Assembly (NCBI GenBank): GCA_964017125.1
Contig: OZ024908.1
Coordinates: forward strand, 57,570,402-57,634,401
Length of the DNA stretch: 64,000 nt
Reading direction: 5' to 3'
Source: Flabesymbios commensalis
Lineage: Eukaryota; Annelida; Polychaeta; Terebellida; Flabelligeridae
The position numbers were made by a program, and so were the translations under genes. Shown one piece after another: positions 9,471-20,037 of this stretch. Under the pieces are notes generated by a model. It did not search any database and was not told where the DNA came from. It was given only the letters and a program-made list of their open reading frames with translations. Each line of letters starts with the position of its first letter. Positions within the stretch are counted from its first letter, which is position 1.

Positions 9471-10773
9471 GGGGATACCTTTAAACAAGTTCCCAAGTTC
9501 CGACGTTCCCAAGTTCCGGGAACTTCAAGTTCCGAAATTTCGAAATAAAAGTTAACAAAATTTTTTTTTCCTATTTCAACAAAAACATTTTAGATGCTGC
9601 CTTTTGCCTTTCCAAGCATTATAGATTGCCAAGCTGCGCGCATGAATGGAATTAAATGTGGTTTTCTAGACCGCGCACACTAATTGTTATGCTCAATGAC
9701 AAATTAGGCCTCTATGTGTAGGCCCGACGTTGACCCAAAGTTGAGGTAAGGTTTGCCCAACGTCTGTGACCTTACAGCAGCATTAATCCAAGATCGGATC
9801 AATGTCTGTTTGATGGGAGATATACAGCTGGTATTAGGCAGCCATCCACAGAAGAGTTGATCTGAGTAGGCCCAGTTGTTTCTCAAGTTCAAAGACTATC
9901 ATAACATGCCTCTATATATGCATAAAAAATATATAATGATATAGAGGGCCTAGGCCTACAAATCACACCTCGCAGATGACAATTCCCAGCAAACACCACG
10001 CCCTGACCCAATGCTGGTTTTACGTTGGGCCAGCGTTGCAGACGGTGATCAAACATAAAACCAGCATTGGGTCAATGCGTCGTCGTGTTTGTTGGGAAGG
10101 AATCCATGTAGTCTCAACGTTGGTCCTTAAAATATCATCGATACTGTTTCCACTGTTAGGAAGTACTGTCACATGTCATAATTTTCTCACGGGTTGAGAT
10201 GCTTTTTGATTGCCGGGGGGGGGGGGGGCGGTGCAAACAGCGTCGCGCGTGGAGGAAAGACCTCATAAGCTCTACAGGATATTAAATAATATATGCCATC
10301 ATTCACGACAAAGACCCAATACTAATAAGCGTTTAATAATGTTATTCTATCGTCGGCCACTACCACTCGAACTCGAATATACTATATCTGGGCAAATACC
10401 ATATTGTAATACTCTTTATTTTAGATTTTGTATAATAAATTTGCGGTTCTATTGTAAATTGTATTTCATACCTGTAAGCCTAGGGCTAGGCCCCTATGTA
10501 TTTAATTTCACATCGTGAAATGTTTGCCAAGATCGCCTATAAACAAAATATAAATAGGCCCCCTATGCGAAAAACTAGCTTTAGTCTACAGCACTTAAAA
10601 TTAATATTGGGTACCAAACTGTTTTGCCGATAAAAACGATTTTTGCAAATATTATTTTAATATATTTTTTCACTTATTTTGGAATTTCGGAACTTGAGGT
10701 TCCCGGAACTTGAAAATTGGGAACTTGAAGTTCCCGGAACTTGGGAGCTTCGGAACTTGTTTAAGGGTATCCC
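9471..10773. mobile_element. 1.3 kb TIR element with perfect 8-bp target duplication (hAT-like)
   Basis: The left end GGGGATACCTTTAAACAAG and the right end (reverse complement GGGATACCCTTAAACAAG) form terminal inverted repeats. They continue for about 70 bp as arms built from AAGTTCCGGGAACTT-type palindromes. The flanking ATGATTAT occurs exactly at 9463-9470 and 10774-10781, an 8-bp duplication as made by hAT-type transposases. No transposase ORF is seen, so it is non-autonomous. It carries smaller MITEs (9720-9810, 9985-10096) and a poly-G tract near 10217, and it sits inside gag fossil B. Confidence 0.85.
9985..10096. mobile_element. Palindromic CCCAGCAAACA MITE
   Basis: Starts CCCAGCAAACACCACG and ends with its near complement, CGTCGTGTTTGTTGGG. 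The arms contain GACCCAATGCTGGTTTTA and TAAAACCAGCATTGGGTC, so almost the whole 112 bp folds into one hairpin around GTTGCAGACGG. It is nested in the 9471-10773 element. A decayed relative lies at about 9720-9810. Confidence 0.85.
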
Positions 10774-10781
10774 ATGATTAT
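10774..10781. repeat. Right target-site duplication ATGATTAT
   Basis: Identical to 9463-9470 on the other side of the inserted element. Confidence 0.85.
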
Positions 10782-11772
10782 GCCATACTTTCCGAGAAAC
10801 GACAGACTTCTGACGTGTGATTGTACAGAATTGTAAAAGTCCCAGAGACATTCAGTGTCGCGTGAATTTAAAACCTTTGGAGGGTTTAAAGGGACCCCTT
10901 GGGATGAGACATTTTCAATGTTGTCACTTTTGAAAATTTCATTTATATGAAGCTATATAGCCTACTGATCTTAACTGAAAATACGAAAAAGCCAAAAAAC
11001 AATTTTAAAGCACCGAAAAAGAGTGAAATAGTTGTATTTCCAAGTCGTATATTGCCATGTAAACAAAACAAGTCAGCAATATTCAGCACTTTACATCACA
11101 TATTCCCACGTATCAGACGGTAAGATCAGAGCAGTCGCCGCTAATTGGTCTTTTATAGTCAGGACATGGGAGGTCACACCTGCAGCACTGATTGTCTACC
11201 CAACGCTGGGCCGATGCCATCAGCATGTGGCCCAATGCTGTGAAAACATTCATTCGTCCTTCAGGTATACAAATCGTTTGTTTGGGTTCCTTCTGGTTTC
11301 ATAGAAATGTTGATTAAAAATATTTGTAAAAATCTAAAAACTCTGAAAAAAATAAAATCTTGATCTGGGTGATACACTACTTCATTACAAGACTAAAAAC
11401 GAAAATTGATGTCATCCCATGGGGCTGCTTTAATTTCAATAGTTCTTGCAAATGTTTAAAAATTAGTTGATTAGAGTCGCCAAAGCGTTCCTTCAAAATG
11501 CTACAAGAGTCAGTAAACCCTGCGTCGGTCATGGCGATGCCGCTCACAGCGTGCGCGGCATCCCCCGACAAAAGCGAGTTTAAATACGCAAATTTGGATT
11601 AATTCGGAATGTTTTGTGAAATGACTGAGATTTCAAAGGCCAAAACGCGTTGAATTTCAGGTACTCACCACTCAACGTCGGGAGGCTTCATTTAGGCAAT
11701 TTCACCGCAGGTTTCCCTGCTGGCGATGACGGGCGTGAAGCAGACCAAGCCGATGTGGACGGTTACAGCTCT

Positions 11773-11958
11773 ATGTTCAGAAGGTCCTATGTTCAGAAGG
11801 TCCTATGTTCGGAAGGTTCTATGTTCAGATGGTCCTTTGTTCAGAAGGTCCTATGTTCAGAAGGTTCTATGTTCAGAAGGTTCTATATTCAGAAGGTTCT
11901 ATGTTCAGAAGGTCCTATGTTCAGAAATATTTGTTCAGAAGGGCCTATGTTTAGAAAG
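11773..11958 (+). repeat. 16-bp minisatellite ATGTTCAGAAGGTCCT, array 1
   Basis: About 11 copies of a 16-bp unit with C/T and A/G changes at a few positions. It is the left arm of an inverted pair; the same unit occurs in reverse at 13471-13699 and again at about 40000-40385. Open frames through it give repeated S-E-G-P-M-F-R-R peptides that are artefacts of the unit. Confidence 0.95.
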
Positions 11959-11968
11959 TACGGGTGAC

Positions 11969-12402
11969 TATACCCGCCGTCAGATTAATTTGTATTGCAT
12001 GTTTTTCGATGATTTCTCAGTAGGGGCCTAAATTCTCAACCGATTTTTATGCAATTTTCGAGTATTTTCGAGTCACACGGCGACTATCGTGAAATTTTCA
12101 TTGGAAAATATTGTATAGGGGGCCTAGCTAAAAAGTTACATCTGGCATGTAATGCAATTCAGGGCTAAAAACAAATTATATTTACCCAGTTTAATGGGTT
12201 TATAGAGGGACGTCGTAATTTCAAATTTACTACATGTCAAATGATCTAACTTTTGAACTATATAATATTTTTTAATTTCACGATAGTCGCCGCGTGATCC
12301 GAAAATAGTCCTTGCAAAATTTCATCAAAATCAGTTGAAAATTGACTGAGAAATCGGCGAACAACATGCGATAGTCTACAAGTTAATCTGACGGCGGGTA
12401 TA
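11969..12402. mobile_element. 434-bp foldback MITE (TATACCCGCCGTCAG family)
   Basis: Left end TATACCCGCCGTCAGATTAA is the exact reverse complement of the right end TTAATCTGACGGCGGGTATA. Inverted homology continues inward for over 100 bp on each side (ATTTTCGAGTC...CGACTATCGTGAAATT). The middle holds TTTAATGGGTTTATAGAGGG and TACATGTCAAATGATCTAAC, shared with 12602-12892, 17260-17330, 43500-43700 and 56251-56645. Confidence 0.85.
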
Positions 12403-12601
12403 TTTGTCAGTTCCAATTGGGCACACGACGTTTTTGCAACGTCATTAAAAAAGTTATGAACATTTTTCAGACCTTGGGGTCGAGATCGCTCTCGGTCACC
12501 GCCATGTTGAAAAACGTTGATTTTGTTTGGGTGAAACGAATCAATCTACGGCTAACTACATCCATCCCACGCTATACATTAGGACAAAACTAGCCAGTAT
12601 A

Positions 12602-12892
12602 ACGCATGTTTTTTTGTTTAATTACTCGGTCAATTATCAACCGATTTCCATGAAAATTTCTAAACGTAAAATTAAATGCATTATTTCAAAAGTTTATAGA
12701 CGATTTGACATGTAGTAAACTGAAATTATGACGTCCCTCCATCAACCCATTACGCTAATTCTAGAATTTTATAACATGTCAAAAGGTCTAACTAAATTTT
12801 TACTGGTGTTAGGATTTGACTTGACAATGGGCTGCGCAAAATTAAAAAAAACGGTTCAGATTTGTTGAGAAATCGACGTAAAACATGCGCTA
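12602..12892. mobile_element. Related foldback MITE
   Basis: GCATGTTTTTTTG at the left is echoed by the reverse complement of AAAACATGCGC at the right. The interior has GACATGTAGTAAACTGAAAT and CATCAACCCATTACGCTAAT, the same core as the 11969 and 56251 elements in the opposite sense. Confidence 0.65.
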
Positions 12893-13470
12893 CAGATTTA
12901 TCAAAATAATTGTGGCCCATGGTAGGCCCATAATTAAAGCAACGCTCTAAACGGTGCCTTCTTGTGCAATATATTGACTTTATTTTAATGGCGATCTCCA
13001 CTCATGTTTTGGTCAACCCAACAATAAAACGCATTTTGGGGATATGCAGCGGGTTACAGACACCCAAAACCCCCCTGAAATATATTAAAATACATAAACA
13101 GAAAAAAGTGTCAATGGCACCGTAGCTCATCTTTGTAATTGTAAGTGTTTTGGTTTGAACTTTGAACACTGGCACCGGATTATGTTGGATTTGAATTCAG
13201 ATATAGTGTCATAATTTCTGAATTGTGGGGACTATCCTTCTGTGGTCACTCCTGGTTTGTGGCTCTTCACTATATGGTGTTGATTGAAGTCCCAATAGCG
13301 ATTTTGGCAAATTGTGAACGGACAGACGACGGACAACGCGCCATGACAAAAGCTCATTGATCAGGGCCTTTGACCGAATGAGCTAAAATGGGAGGCTGCT
13401 TTGTTATCTTGCATTGTAGTTTACTTGAAACTGAAAAATGTACGTTTTTTCCGACATAAAACAACGAATT
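12893..13470. other. Unassigned spacer inside the 11.8-13.7 kb inverted structure
   Basis: No gene seen. It is ordinary AT-rich sequence between the foldback MITEs and the right minisatellite arm. Confidence 0.4.
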
Positions 13471-13699
13471 TTCTGAATATAGGACCTTCTGAATATATCT
13501 GAATATAGGACCTTCTGAACATAGAACCTTCTGAATATAGGACCTTTTAAACAAATATTTTCTGAACATAGGACCTTCTGAATATAGGACCTTCTGAACA
13601 TAGGACCTTCTGAACATAGGACCTTCTTAACATAGAACCTTTTGAACAAATATTTTCTAAACATACAACCTTCTGAACATAGAACCTTCTGAACATAGG
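13471..13699 (-). repeat. 16-bp minisatellite, array 2 (inverted)
   Basis: About 14 copies of the 11773-11958 unit, read here as AGGACCTTCTGAACAT on the plus strand, with partial units (AACAAATATTTTCT). The two arrays face each other across 1.5 kb. Confidence 0.95.
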
Positions 13700-15007
13700 G
13701 CAGTCACCGATGTGGACACAGCTGGGGATGGCCCTGACTGGGATGAAAAACCGGCTGACACAGACATCGTCATAGAGGTGACAGTTGGAGTCTCCTGCAG
13801 ATTGAGCAGATCTCAATGGGCATAAACATTTTGAATGTTGAATGTTTCGAATATCCAATAAGTAACCAATGTAGGCCTAACCAATGTTAAAGATTCATAC
13901 AGCTGTTAAACGCGCATGTGTGGGACGGTCAAGTGTAGGCCTACATTAGCCTATAGAGTACACTTTGACAGCATTAATATCAGCAACTGAAATGAGTACA
14001 AGATACTACTCCAACGAGAAATTGACCCAATGCTGTTTTAATGTTATACCAACGTCTGCGACGTTGGCCGACATTTAACCAACATTTGGTGAGTGTGCCG
14101 TGTTGGCTGGGAAAGCTCTTACTGTCAATATGCTGGAGGTGAACTGTTTCTAAACCCCCATGGTAACATAACCTTTTGTGTCACAACACAAAGCCCACAT
14201 AAGAGAAATGGTGAAATATTTGCTCATAGATGTCGCTGAAGTATATAGAGTTTATATGATTTGGGAACTTGCTTTTAATGCGGCGATGAGTATGAAACGC
14301 ATATAGTATTATTATCTTGGCTGATAAATGTGGATGTGGGGTGATATGTCATTGTGGAATGTCCAGGGGCCACTGTTGCATTCTGGGGACCACATTTTGA
14401 CAGTTGACTACACCTTTAATGGTTCCTACATTGAAGTCTATTCTGGTATAGAGTTTCCAAAACATGACTTTCAGTTTAATTATGATACAAAATGCCGTGT
14501 ATACGTGTCCATACTGCATCATTCAGGACTCTCATATAAGATGTTTTAATGATTGTAGGCCGAATGATATTCAAACTGTCGCCATTTGAATTTTGTGTAA
14601 ACACGCCATATGCTAATTTTGGTCACGTGAAGGTGGCATATGCAAACCGAGAGAGTCTGACAAAGTTCAGTTGTAAACACACCAACCACTTCATGCTGTC
14701 ACCAGCGCCACACCCACGAGCCTGTAGGGGGAGATCGCCTTTCTCACAGAATGAATATAGGGCCTACCTAACAGTTTACTTAAAATGCCTGACAAAAAAC
14801 TCATCGTCATCTCTGATTTTGAGATGCTGTGCCCAGTGAGAACACACGCTTGATAGTTTGCCAGCTTAGACCCGACGCGTGCAGCTATCATGTGGGCAGC
14901 TGTATGGTGGTAATGCATTCTGACCTCAGAGAGCGGGGTTGACCTGAGCGACATCTATGTGTGGAGAATGGTGGTAATGTGTATGAAAAATACGCGCCAA
15001 TACACAC
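13700..15007. other. Intergenic stretch with one decayed palindromic MITE
   Basis: A diverged CCCAGCAAACA-family copy lies at about 14013-14112 (GACCCAATGCTGTTTTAATG... GTGTGCCGTGTTGGCTGGGA). A short phrase TCCAATAAGTAACCAA near 13852 recurs near 15735 and, in altered form, 15790. The ORFs at 14328-14839 have no recognisable domains and are not called. Confidence 0.5.
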
Positions 15008-15114
15008 CCAGCAAACACGAGGCATTCACCCAATTCTGTTTCAATGTTGGTCCACCGTCTTCGACGCCGGCCCAACATTAAAACAGCATCGGGTGAATTC
15101 CTCGTGTTGTTGGG
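15008..15114. mobile_element. Palindromic CCCAGCAAACA MITE
   Basis: Begins CCCAGCAAACACGAGG and ends CCTCGTGTTGTTGGG. The inner arms are CAATTCTGTTTCAATGTTGG and CCAACATTAAAACAGCATCG. The 107 bp fold into one imperfect hairpin with CCGTCTTCGACGCCGG at the tip. Confidence 0.85.
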
Positions 15115-17484
15115 CAGGGTCGTCCTCGCCCGGTGCGCGCTACCGCCAGTCTGTGCCGCAAGGCGGGAATCTGCCAGCAGTCATGACAGTAGGCCTACCA
15201 AGCTCAGTTAAAGTAAGCCACAATTATCATCTAACCGTAATAACCCTGTCTAGTGTAGTCCACTTTTGACTTGAAAAACGGCTCAGCCATTCCATTGCTC
15301 GTTTGTTTACTGAACTGTCAAAAATAGACACGGCCACATCACCAGTGATCACATGATCGGCACATGACACATGCATGCTCTATTGTTGATTGATAATGCC
15401 TCGCAACTTGTGGGTCACATTGGAGAATTGTTGAATGACTATACTGCATTTTAAAGTCGTTTTGGCGGCGATATTTATCAAAATAAATATCAATAATAGA
15501 TAAATCAGGCCTTATAGCCAATTTTATAGTCTCATTACTTCGAAGTGTGTACCTTTAAATAGCGAATGTCCAATATCAAAAAAGCTGTCCAGATTCACAT
15601 CCAGATACTGCGTTTTGGCTTTGTATCTTTTTGTGTTACATATGGCGGATACATGTAAGTAGATACTGTCTTTTGACTATGCATGACATAAAGGCAATGT
15701 ACTTATTTCATCAATATCTGAATATCAAATTTTGAATGTCCAATAAGTAACCAACTTTACGTTTTGAATGTCCAATGTTTTGAATGTCCAATAAGAAACC
15801 TGGCCCTATACAGATTACGGCGGTGGCGGCACACTGACTGAATGTTGGTCTATCTTTATCACGTCACACATTTTACTTTTTGATTGATTGATTGATGTAA
15901 AACATGCTCTTCAATTAACTTGTTATTTAACACATCTGCACCATCTCTTGGCCTTATCTTCAATAATTTCCTCCACATCAATCCTCTCAATGGGGATCTG
16001 CACACCTTCAGTTAATTTCCCGCCTAAGTTAATGAGGAAGTATCTGAAAGCATAACCATGGCTATCAATTATTTATTCATTTTATATAGCCTATATATGT
16101 GTCGAGCGAACCTAGGTGAGAAAACTGATTCGATCACTTGGCATAATATGCTCTATTTATTATGCTATGATTTTTATATAAAAATATACCCTGCCAAAGT
16201 GGCCCTGGTGACTTTGCCATCGTAACTAAAATTTATCATATTAGGCAAATTAATACTATTTGTCAAAATCCAAATAAAACCAGTTTGCCATATAAATATT
16301 TGTTATTGAGTATGATATAATTGAGCAGTTAATCAAAAAAAAATCAAATCAAATTAACATTCAGTAGACATTGTTATCAATACATTTAATATATTACACA
16401 GATCAAGACATCAACATTATAATTTATATTCAGTGAAAAAAATCATTCTTATTCATGGATTTTCTTCAACTATTAGAGAGAGTGCTTTGAAACCTGTTAT
16501 ATAGTTCTTATGACCAGAAACGAGGCTCTGGTGACCATTTTGCATGGGCGGCAAAGTAGCCACATATTGGGTGGAAAAGTAGCCCTGGATACTTAACCCT
16601 CATCCTGCTGATCATTTAAATAAATTAACTTAGCAAGCTAAGGGTTAAGAAAAAACAAGTAAAAAGTAACACTTTAGATATACATTTCCACTGGCGAAAT
16701 ACCATACAAATTATGTGAATAGATATAAACATGTTTCTTACAATATAATCTCACCCATGATAATAGTTATTTTTTTTTATTTAGGGAAAAGCAAGGGATT
16801 CATCAATTTTCCGAGGGGGTTGCAAAGGGTTGACGGTATATTATTTTGTACCAGCCGCTTATAATTATACATTAGCATACAATATGGTAATATAATATGC
16901 CAATGCGGCCATCGAACAGGAATCCGGGAAGACGTAACAATAACAAGGACAATCGGAGACGGAAAAAGGCCTCGGCCTCTAATCATAGATCATATTAAAA
17001 AGCGAAAAATCTGTCAAAAAGTTAGACAGATAATAGAAGATACTTTTGGCAATGTAATTACTATAATAATACTATAGTCCGAAAATTTGCCATTTTGGCT
17101 TTGAACAAATTGAAATATGTTATCGATTTCTACGTAAATGCTGAGCCAAGTGCTATTTTGCAGAGGCCCATTTCTAGTCAAATCTTAACGGCGTACCGGC
17201 TGTGGTGACAGTGGTAAAAATTTCGCAAAATTCTATTCAATATTTCACAAGTGACCTTTTGACAGATTTGACAGGTTTTGTGTAATGGGTTGATAGAGGG
17301 ACCTCATAATATAAATTTACTAGTTTACATCATACTATACATGTCGGAATCAAGGTTTTCCTCATTCTCGTAAGCGGCAAGAATTTGGTCACGATCAATC
17401 TGGAAATAAATGTACATAAAATGGGGGCCATGCTGACGCAGTGAGGCCGATGTTCAGACTCAAGTGAGCATGGTGAGAGTTAGA
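15115..17484. other. AT-rich stretch without recognisable gene
   Basis: No convincing ORF or domain. A TTAACCCTCATCC word near 16594 and an AAGGGTTAA word near 16645 look like ends of TTAA-type elements, but no complete element is resolved. The MITE core TAATGGGTTGATAGAGGGAC occurs near 17283. Confidence 0.45.
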
Positions 17485-18629
17485 CAGGACCCTGTTTTAC
17501 TAACATTCTCGCTGAAAAAGTTTGTTAGCTTACGATAATTGTCGACGATTAAACGAGTGGGTCAGAGTGCTCGTATCCTGCCTATACATGTTAAAGAGAG
17601 AGACAAATGAGAAAATCAGGAAGTTTTTTTTGCATTCTCGTAAGCGGCAGGCAGACGTCACGATAATTTTATACGAGCTCATTCCTTTTATGCTTAATAA
17701 AATCCCCACTGTTTTATCATGATGAAAAGAAAGGAGCTCTTATTAATTCTCGTAATCTTTGCCTGCTGCTTACAAGACAAAAAAAAGCTTGTTGATTTCC
17801 CTTGTTTGTCTCCATCTTCAACATGAATAGGGCGGATACAAGCACTCTGACCCACTCGTTCAATCTTAACCCATTAAAGCCCACTGGCAAGTTTTTTTGC
17901 CAGTGACGTTTTTGTGTGACGTCACGATAAAAAAAAATATTTTAAAGGCTACACGACTTGAACCCGTTGTAAACTCACTTGTCGTCTTGGTTAACTACAT
18001 TTTATGCGATTGATAGTTGATAACAACGCTTAGCAACGCTCAAGTTTGTCGGAAAATAGTACTTCCAGAATGCTACTTCTTTGTCGTGGAAAATACCAAT
18101 GAGTAGTTTATTACATATCTTGTAGTAAGTAAGTCAATATTCATAAAGAAACTGTCAGGTGTGGTGATTTTCACCATGTAATTGTAGTGCTGAAAAAAGA
18201 TTCCTACCTGTGCATAAAAAGATCAATAATTTACATGGCAAAAAAAATTGCCAGTGGGATAATACACGGTATTATAGTCTGTAGTAATAAACCATTCTGT
18301 AAAATGATGCAACGAAATACATTATGTTTATTATGTAGACTGTCTGGTACTAAATCCCTGAGCATACTGATATGTTAAGCACATCTGCATCCTTTTCTAA
18401 TAATAATTGTTTGTCTGTTGGATGACATATACTAGGAAGACATTGCAATTGAAGATGTAGGTACTGGCAAGAAAATTTGCCAGTGGGCACTTACGGGTGT
18501 CTTTGATTGATATTTTTATGATATATGATGAATTATATCATCTCCATGTTTGAATACGTTGCGAGGGATGAGCCAACTACTGTAAAGCAGATCAGAAAGC
18601 GAGGAAGTAGATGGTGTCAATAAGATGTG

Positions 18630-19147
18630 TATGAAATATACAAGATTTATTGAAAGAGAATGTTAAATCTCCTGGGACCGTATTTTTCTCAATGTTCCCC
18701 CACAATCTGGTTGATAGCATGCAGTGGGAGTACAACCTATATTCTCAGCAAAAGGAAATAAGCCTCGGTGTAGATAAGATGGAGGCTCTACCATTGTTAG
18801 GCATCATGCTTCTGTCTGGATACAGCCGATCACCATATAGCCGGCTTTATTGGTCAGAATGAGCTGATATTCATAATTCTCTGGTCTCTGATTCTCTGAG
18901 GCAGAACAGGTTTGATGTCATCATACGTGATCTTTATTTTAGAGATAATACTAATTTGTTAGGTGACAGATATGCCTAATACAAGGTTCGACCGATACTT
19001 GAAGAGTTGACTGGAGTTTTCAAGCAGACAGATGTGGCTGAGGATTTCAGCATTGACAAAACCATGATACCTTATTTTGGTAAACATGGCACAAAGCAGC
19101 TCATCCGTGAGAAGCCAATAAGGTTTAGTTTTAACTTGTGGTTTTGA
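18630..19147 (+). pseudogene. piggyBac transposase remnant
   Basis: One frame reads NLVDSMQWEYNLYSQQKE, then LLGIMLLSGYSRSPYSRLYW, QNRFDVIIRDLYFRDN, YKVRPILEELTGVFKQ and FSIDKTMIPYFGKHGTKQ. This is the amino-terminal and first-catalytic-aspartate part of the PGBD/piggyBac DDE domain, where S-I-D carries the first catalytic aspartate. In-frame stops occur at 18860-18862 and 18977-18979, and the region with the second and third aspartates is not found after 19147. It is the coding remnant of the element at 17870-19930. Confidence 0.85.
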
Positions 19148-19504
19148 ATATACATGTATCACGTAAAACCGTATATTTGCGGGTCTGGAAACACCCCCCT
19201 AGTCTCAGTATGAAATAAAATACATTTATGATGATACTACTCGTGGGAGTGATTACCAGCGTTGATCACTACATCGACCATATCTAGGGGTACTGGGATG
19301 ATTGTTAGTAGCTGTACTTGTCGCCCCCATCCGGGGAGGGTCATTAGAGATCTGTTCTATCAGTTGCATGCTATACGGCATGGTACCGAAGCACTAGTCT
19401 ACAGCAATCATCCAAGGGAAGCTGCAGCCTCCTCGTATCTGGCCATAATCTAATCGCTGCGTGAAATGCCACGGAGTTTCAGCAATAAATTGCACAGCGA
19501 AACC

Positions 19505-19555
19505 CAAGTCTGGGCATGTCTGGGGGTAGATACCCTGGACATGCCCAGAACCCCT
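19505..19555. repeat. Hairpin TCTGGGCATGTC / GACATGCCCAGA
   Basis: Perfect 12-bp stem around a 17-base loop containing GGGGGTAGATACCC, lying inside the decayed piggyBac. It could be a further subterminal palindrome. Confidence 0.7.
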
Positions 19556-20037
19556 TACTGGGCGAGCGAAGGAAAACACTCTCAATAACCCACCATGCCC
19601 TATCACCCCACCCTCACATCATCATCTGTACATCATTCATCTTATCAATTGACTACAACGTTTTTATCGTATTACAATGTCACTTAAAAAACAATTTGTG
19701 CCGAAAAGTGACGTAAAACAATGATTTACTACTACTACTACTAATCACAATAAGCACATTTCATTGACCCCTCTAAAGCCCACTGGCAAAAAAATTTGCC
19801 AGTCCGAGTAACCACTTTTCAAAAACATTTTTTTTAATTCAAATTTAGAATAGTAATAATGGTCCAATCGTAGCAATGTGTTATATTTTCGACTAGGAGG
19901 CTCTGTTTTAAAAAGTTGGGCTTTAATGGGTTAACGATCCTTATATAAAATGTGCTTTTTGTAAGCCAGAAGGTTAGTAAAACAGGCCCCTGATTTCTTG
20001 TTCATATTGTCCAATATATTAATTAGTCTATTCTAGA

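Larger units (their letters stand above)
9300..11640 (-). mobile_element. BEL/Pao gag fossil B, split by a later insertion
   Basis: Two minus-strand regions carry BEL/Pao Gag signatures (DUF1759-type). Around 11377-11571 the translation has SGDAAHAVSGIAM and LKERFGDSNQL; around 9300-9465 it has LALEWADVSKG and LPHLLTFLQ. The segment just above 10782 also reads as Gag-like. An inserted element (9471-10773) with an 8-bp target duplication separates them. The fossil is old and broken in several places. Confidence 0.7.
17870..19930 (+). mobile_element. Decayed piggyBac-type DNA transposon with TTAA target sites
   Basis: TTAA flanks the element at 17866-17869 and 19931-19934. Terminal inverted repeats read CCCATTAAAGCCCA at the left and TGGGCTTTAATGGG at the right. 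Subterminal palindromes built from CACTGGCAA and TTGCCAGTG occur near 17885-17906, 18243-18256, 18464-18486 and 19779-19803. An internal remnant of a piggyBac transposase lies at 18630-19147. The element is 2,061 bp, shorter than an intact piggyBac (about 2.4 kb), and cannot be autonomous. Confidence 0.9.
17485..19992. mobile_element. Foldback element carrying a nested piggyBac
   Basis: The left side has CAGGACCCTGTTTTACTAAC and AACGAGTGGGTCAGAGTGCT. The right side has their near complements: CACTCTGACCCACTCGTT at 17846-17863 and GTTAGTAAAACAGGCCCCTG ending at 19992. The right arm is cut in two by the piggyBac at 17870-19930. Between the arms lie further nested inverted words (TCTCGTAAGCGGCAGGCAG against GCCTGCTGCTTACAAGA). 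Confidence 0.75.

Noticed and set aside
11650-12031. ORFs with repeated SEGPMFRRSYVQKV peptides (also at 13354-13858 and 39896-40319)
   Set aside because: They are frames through the 16-bp minisatellite. The same peptide words appear in different frames and on both strands, as expected of a tandem repeat and not of a protein.
14328-14839. Two ORFs of 73 and 96 codons
   Set aside because: No domain, no coding-like periodicity visible by eye, and a palindromic-MITE background nearby; consistent with chance ORFs.
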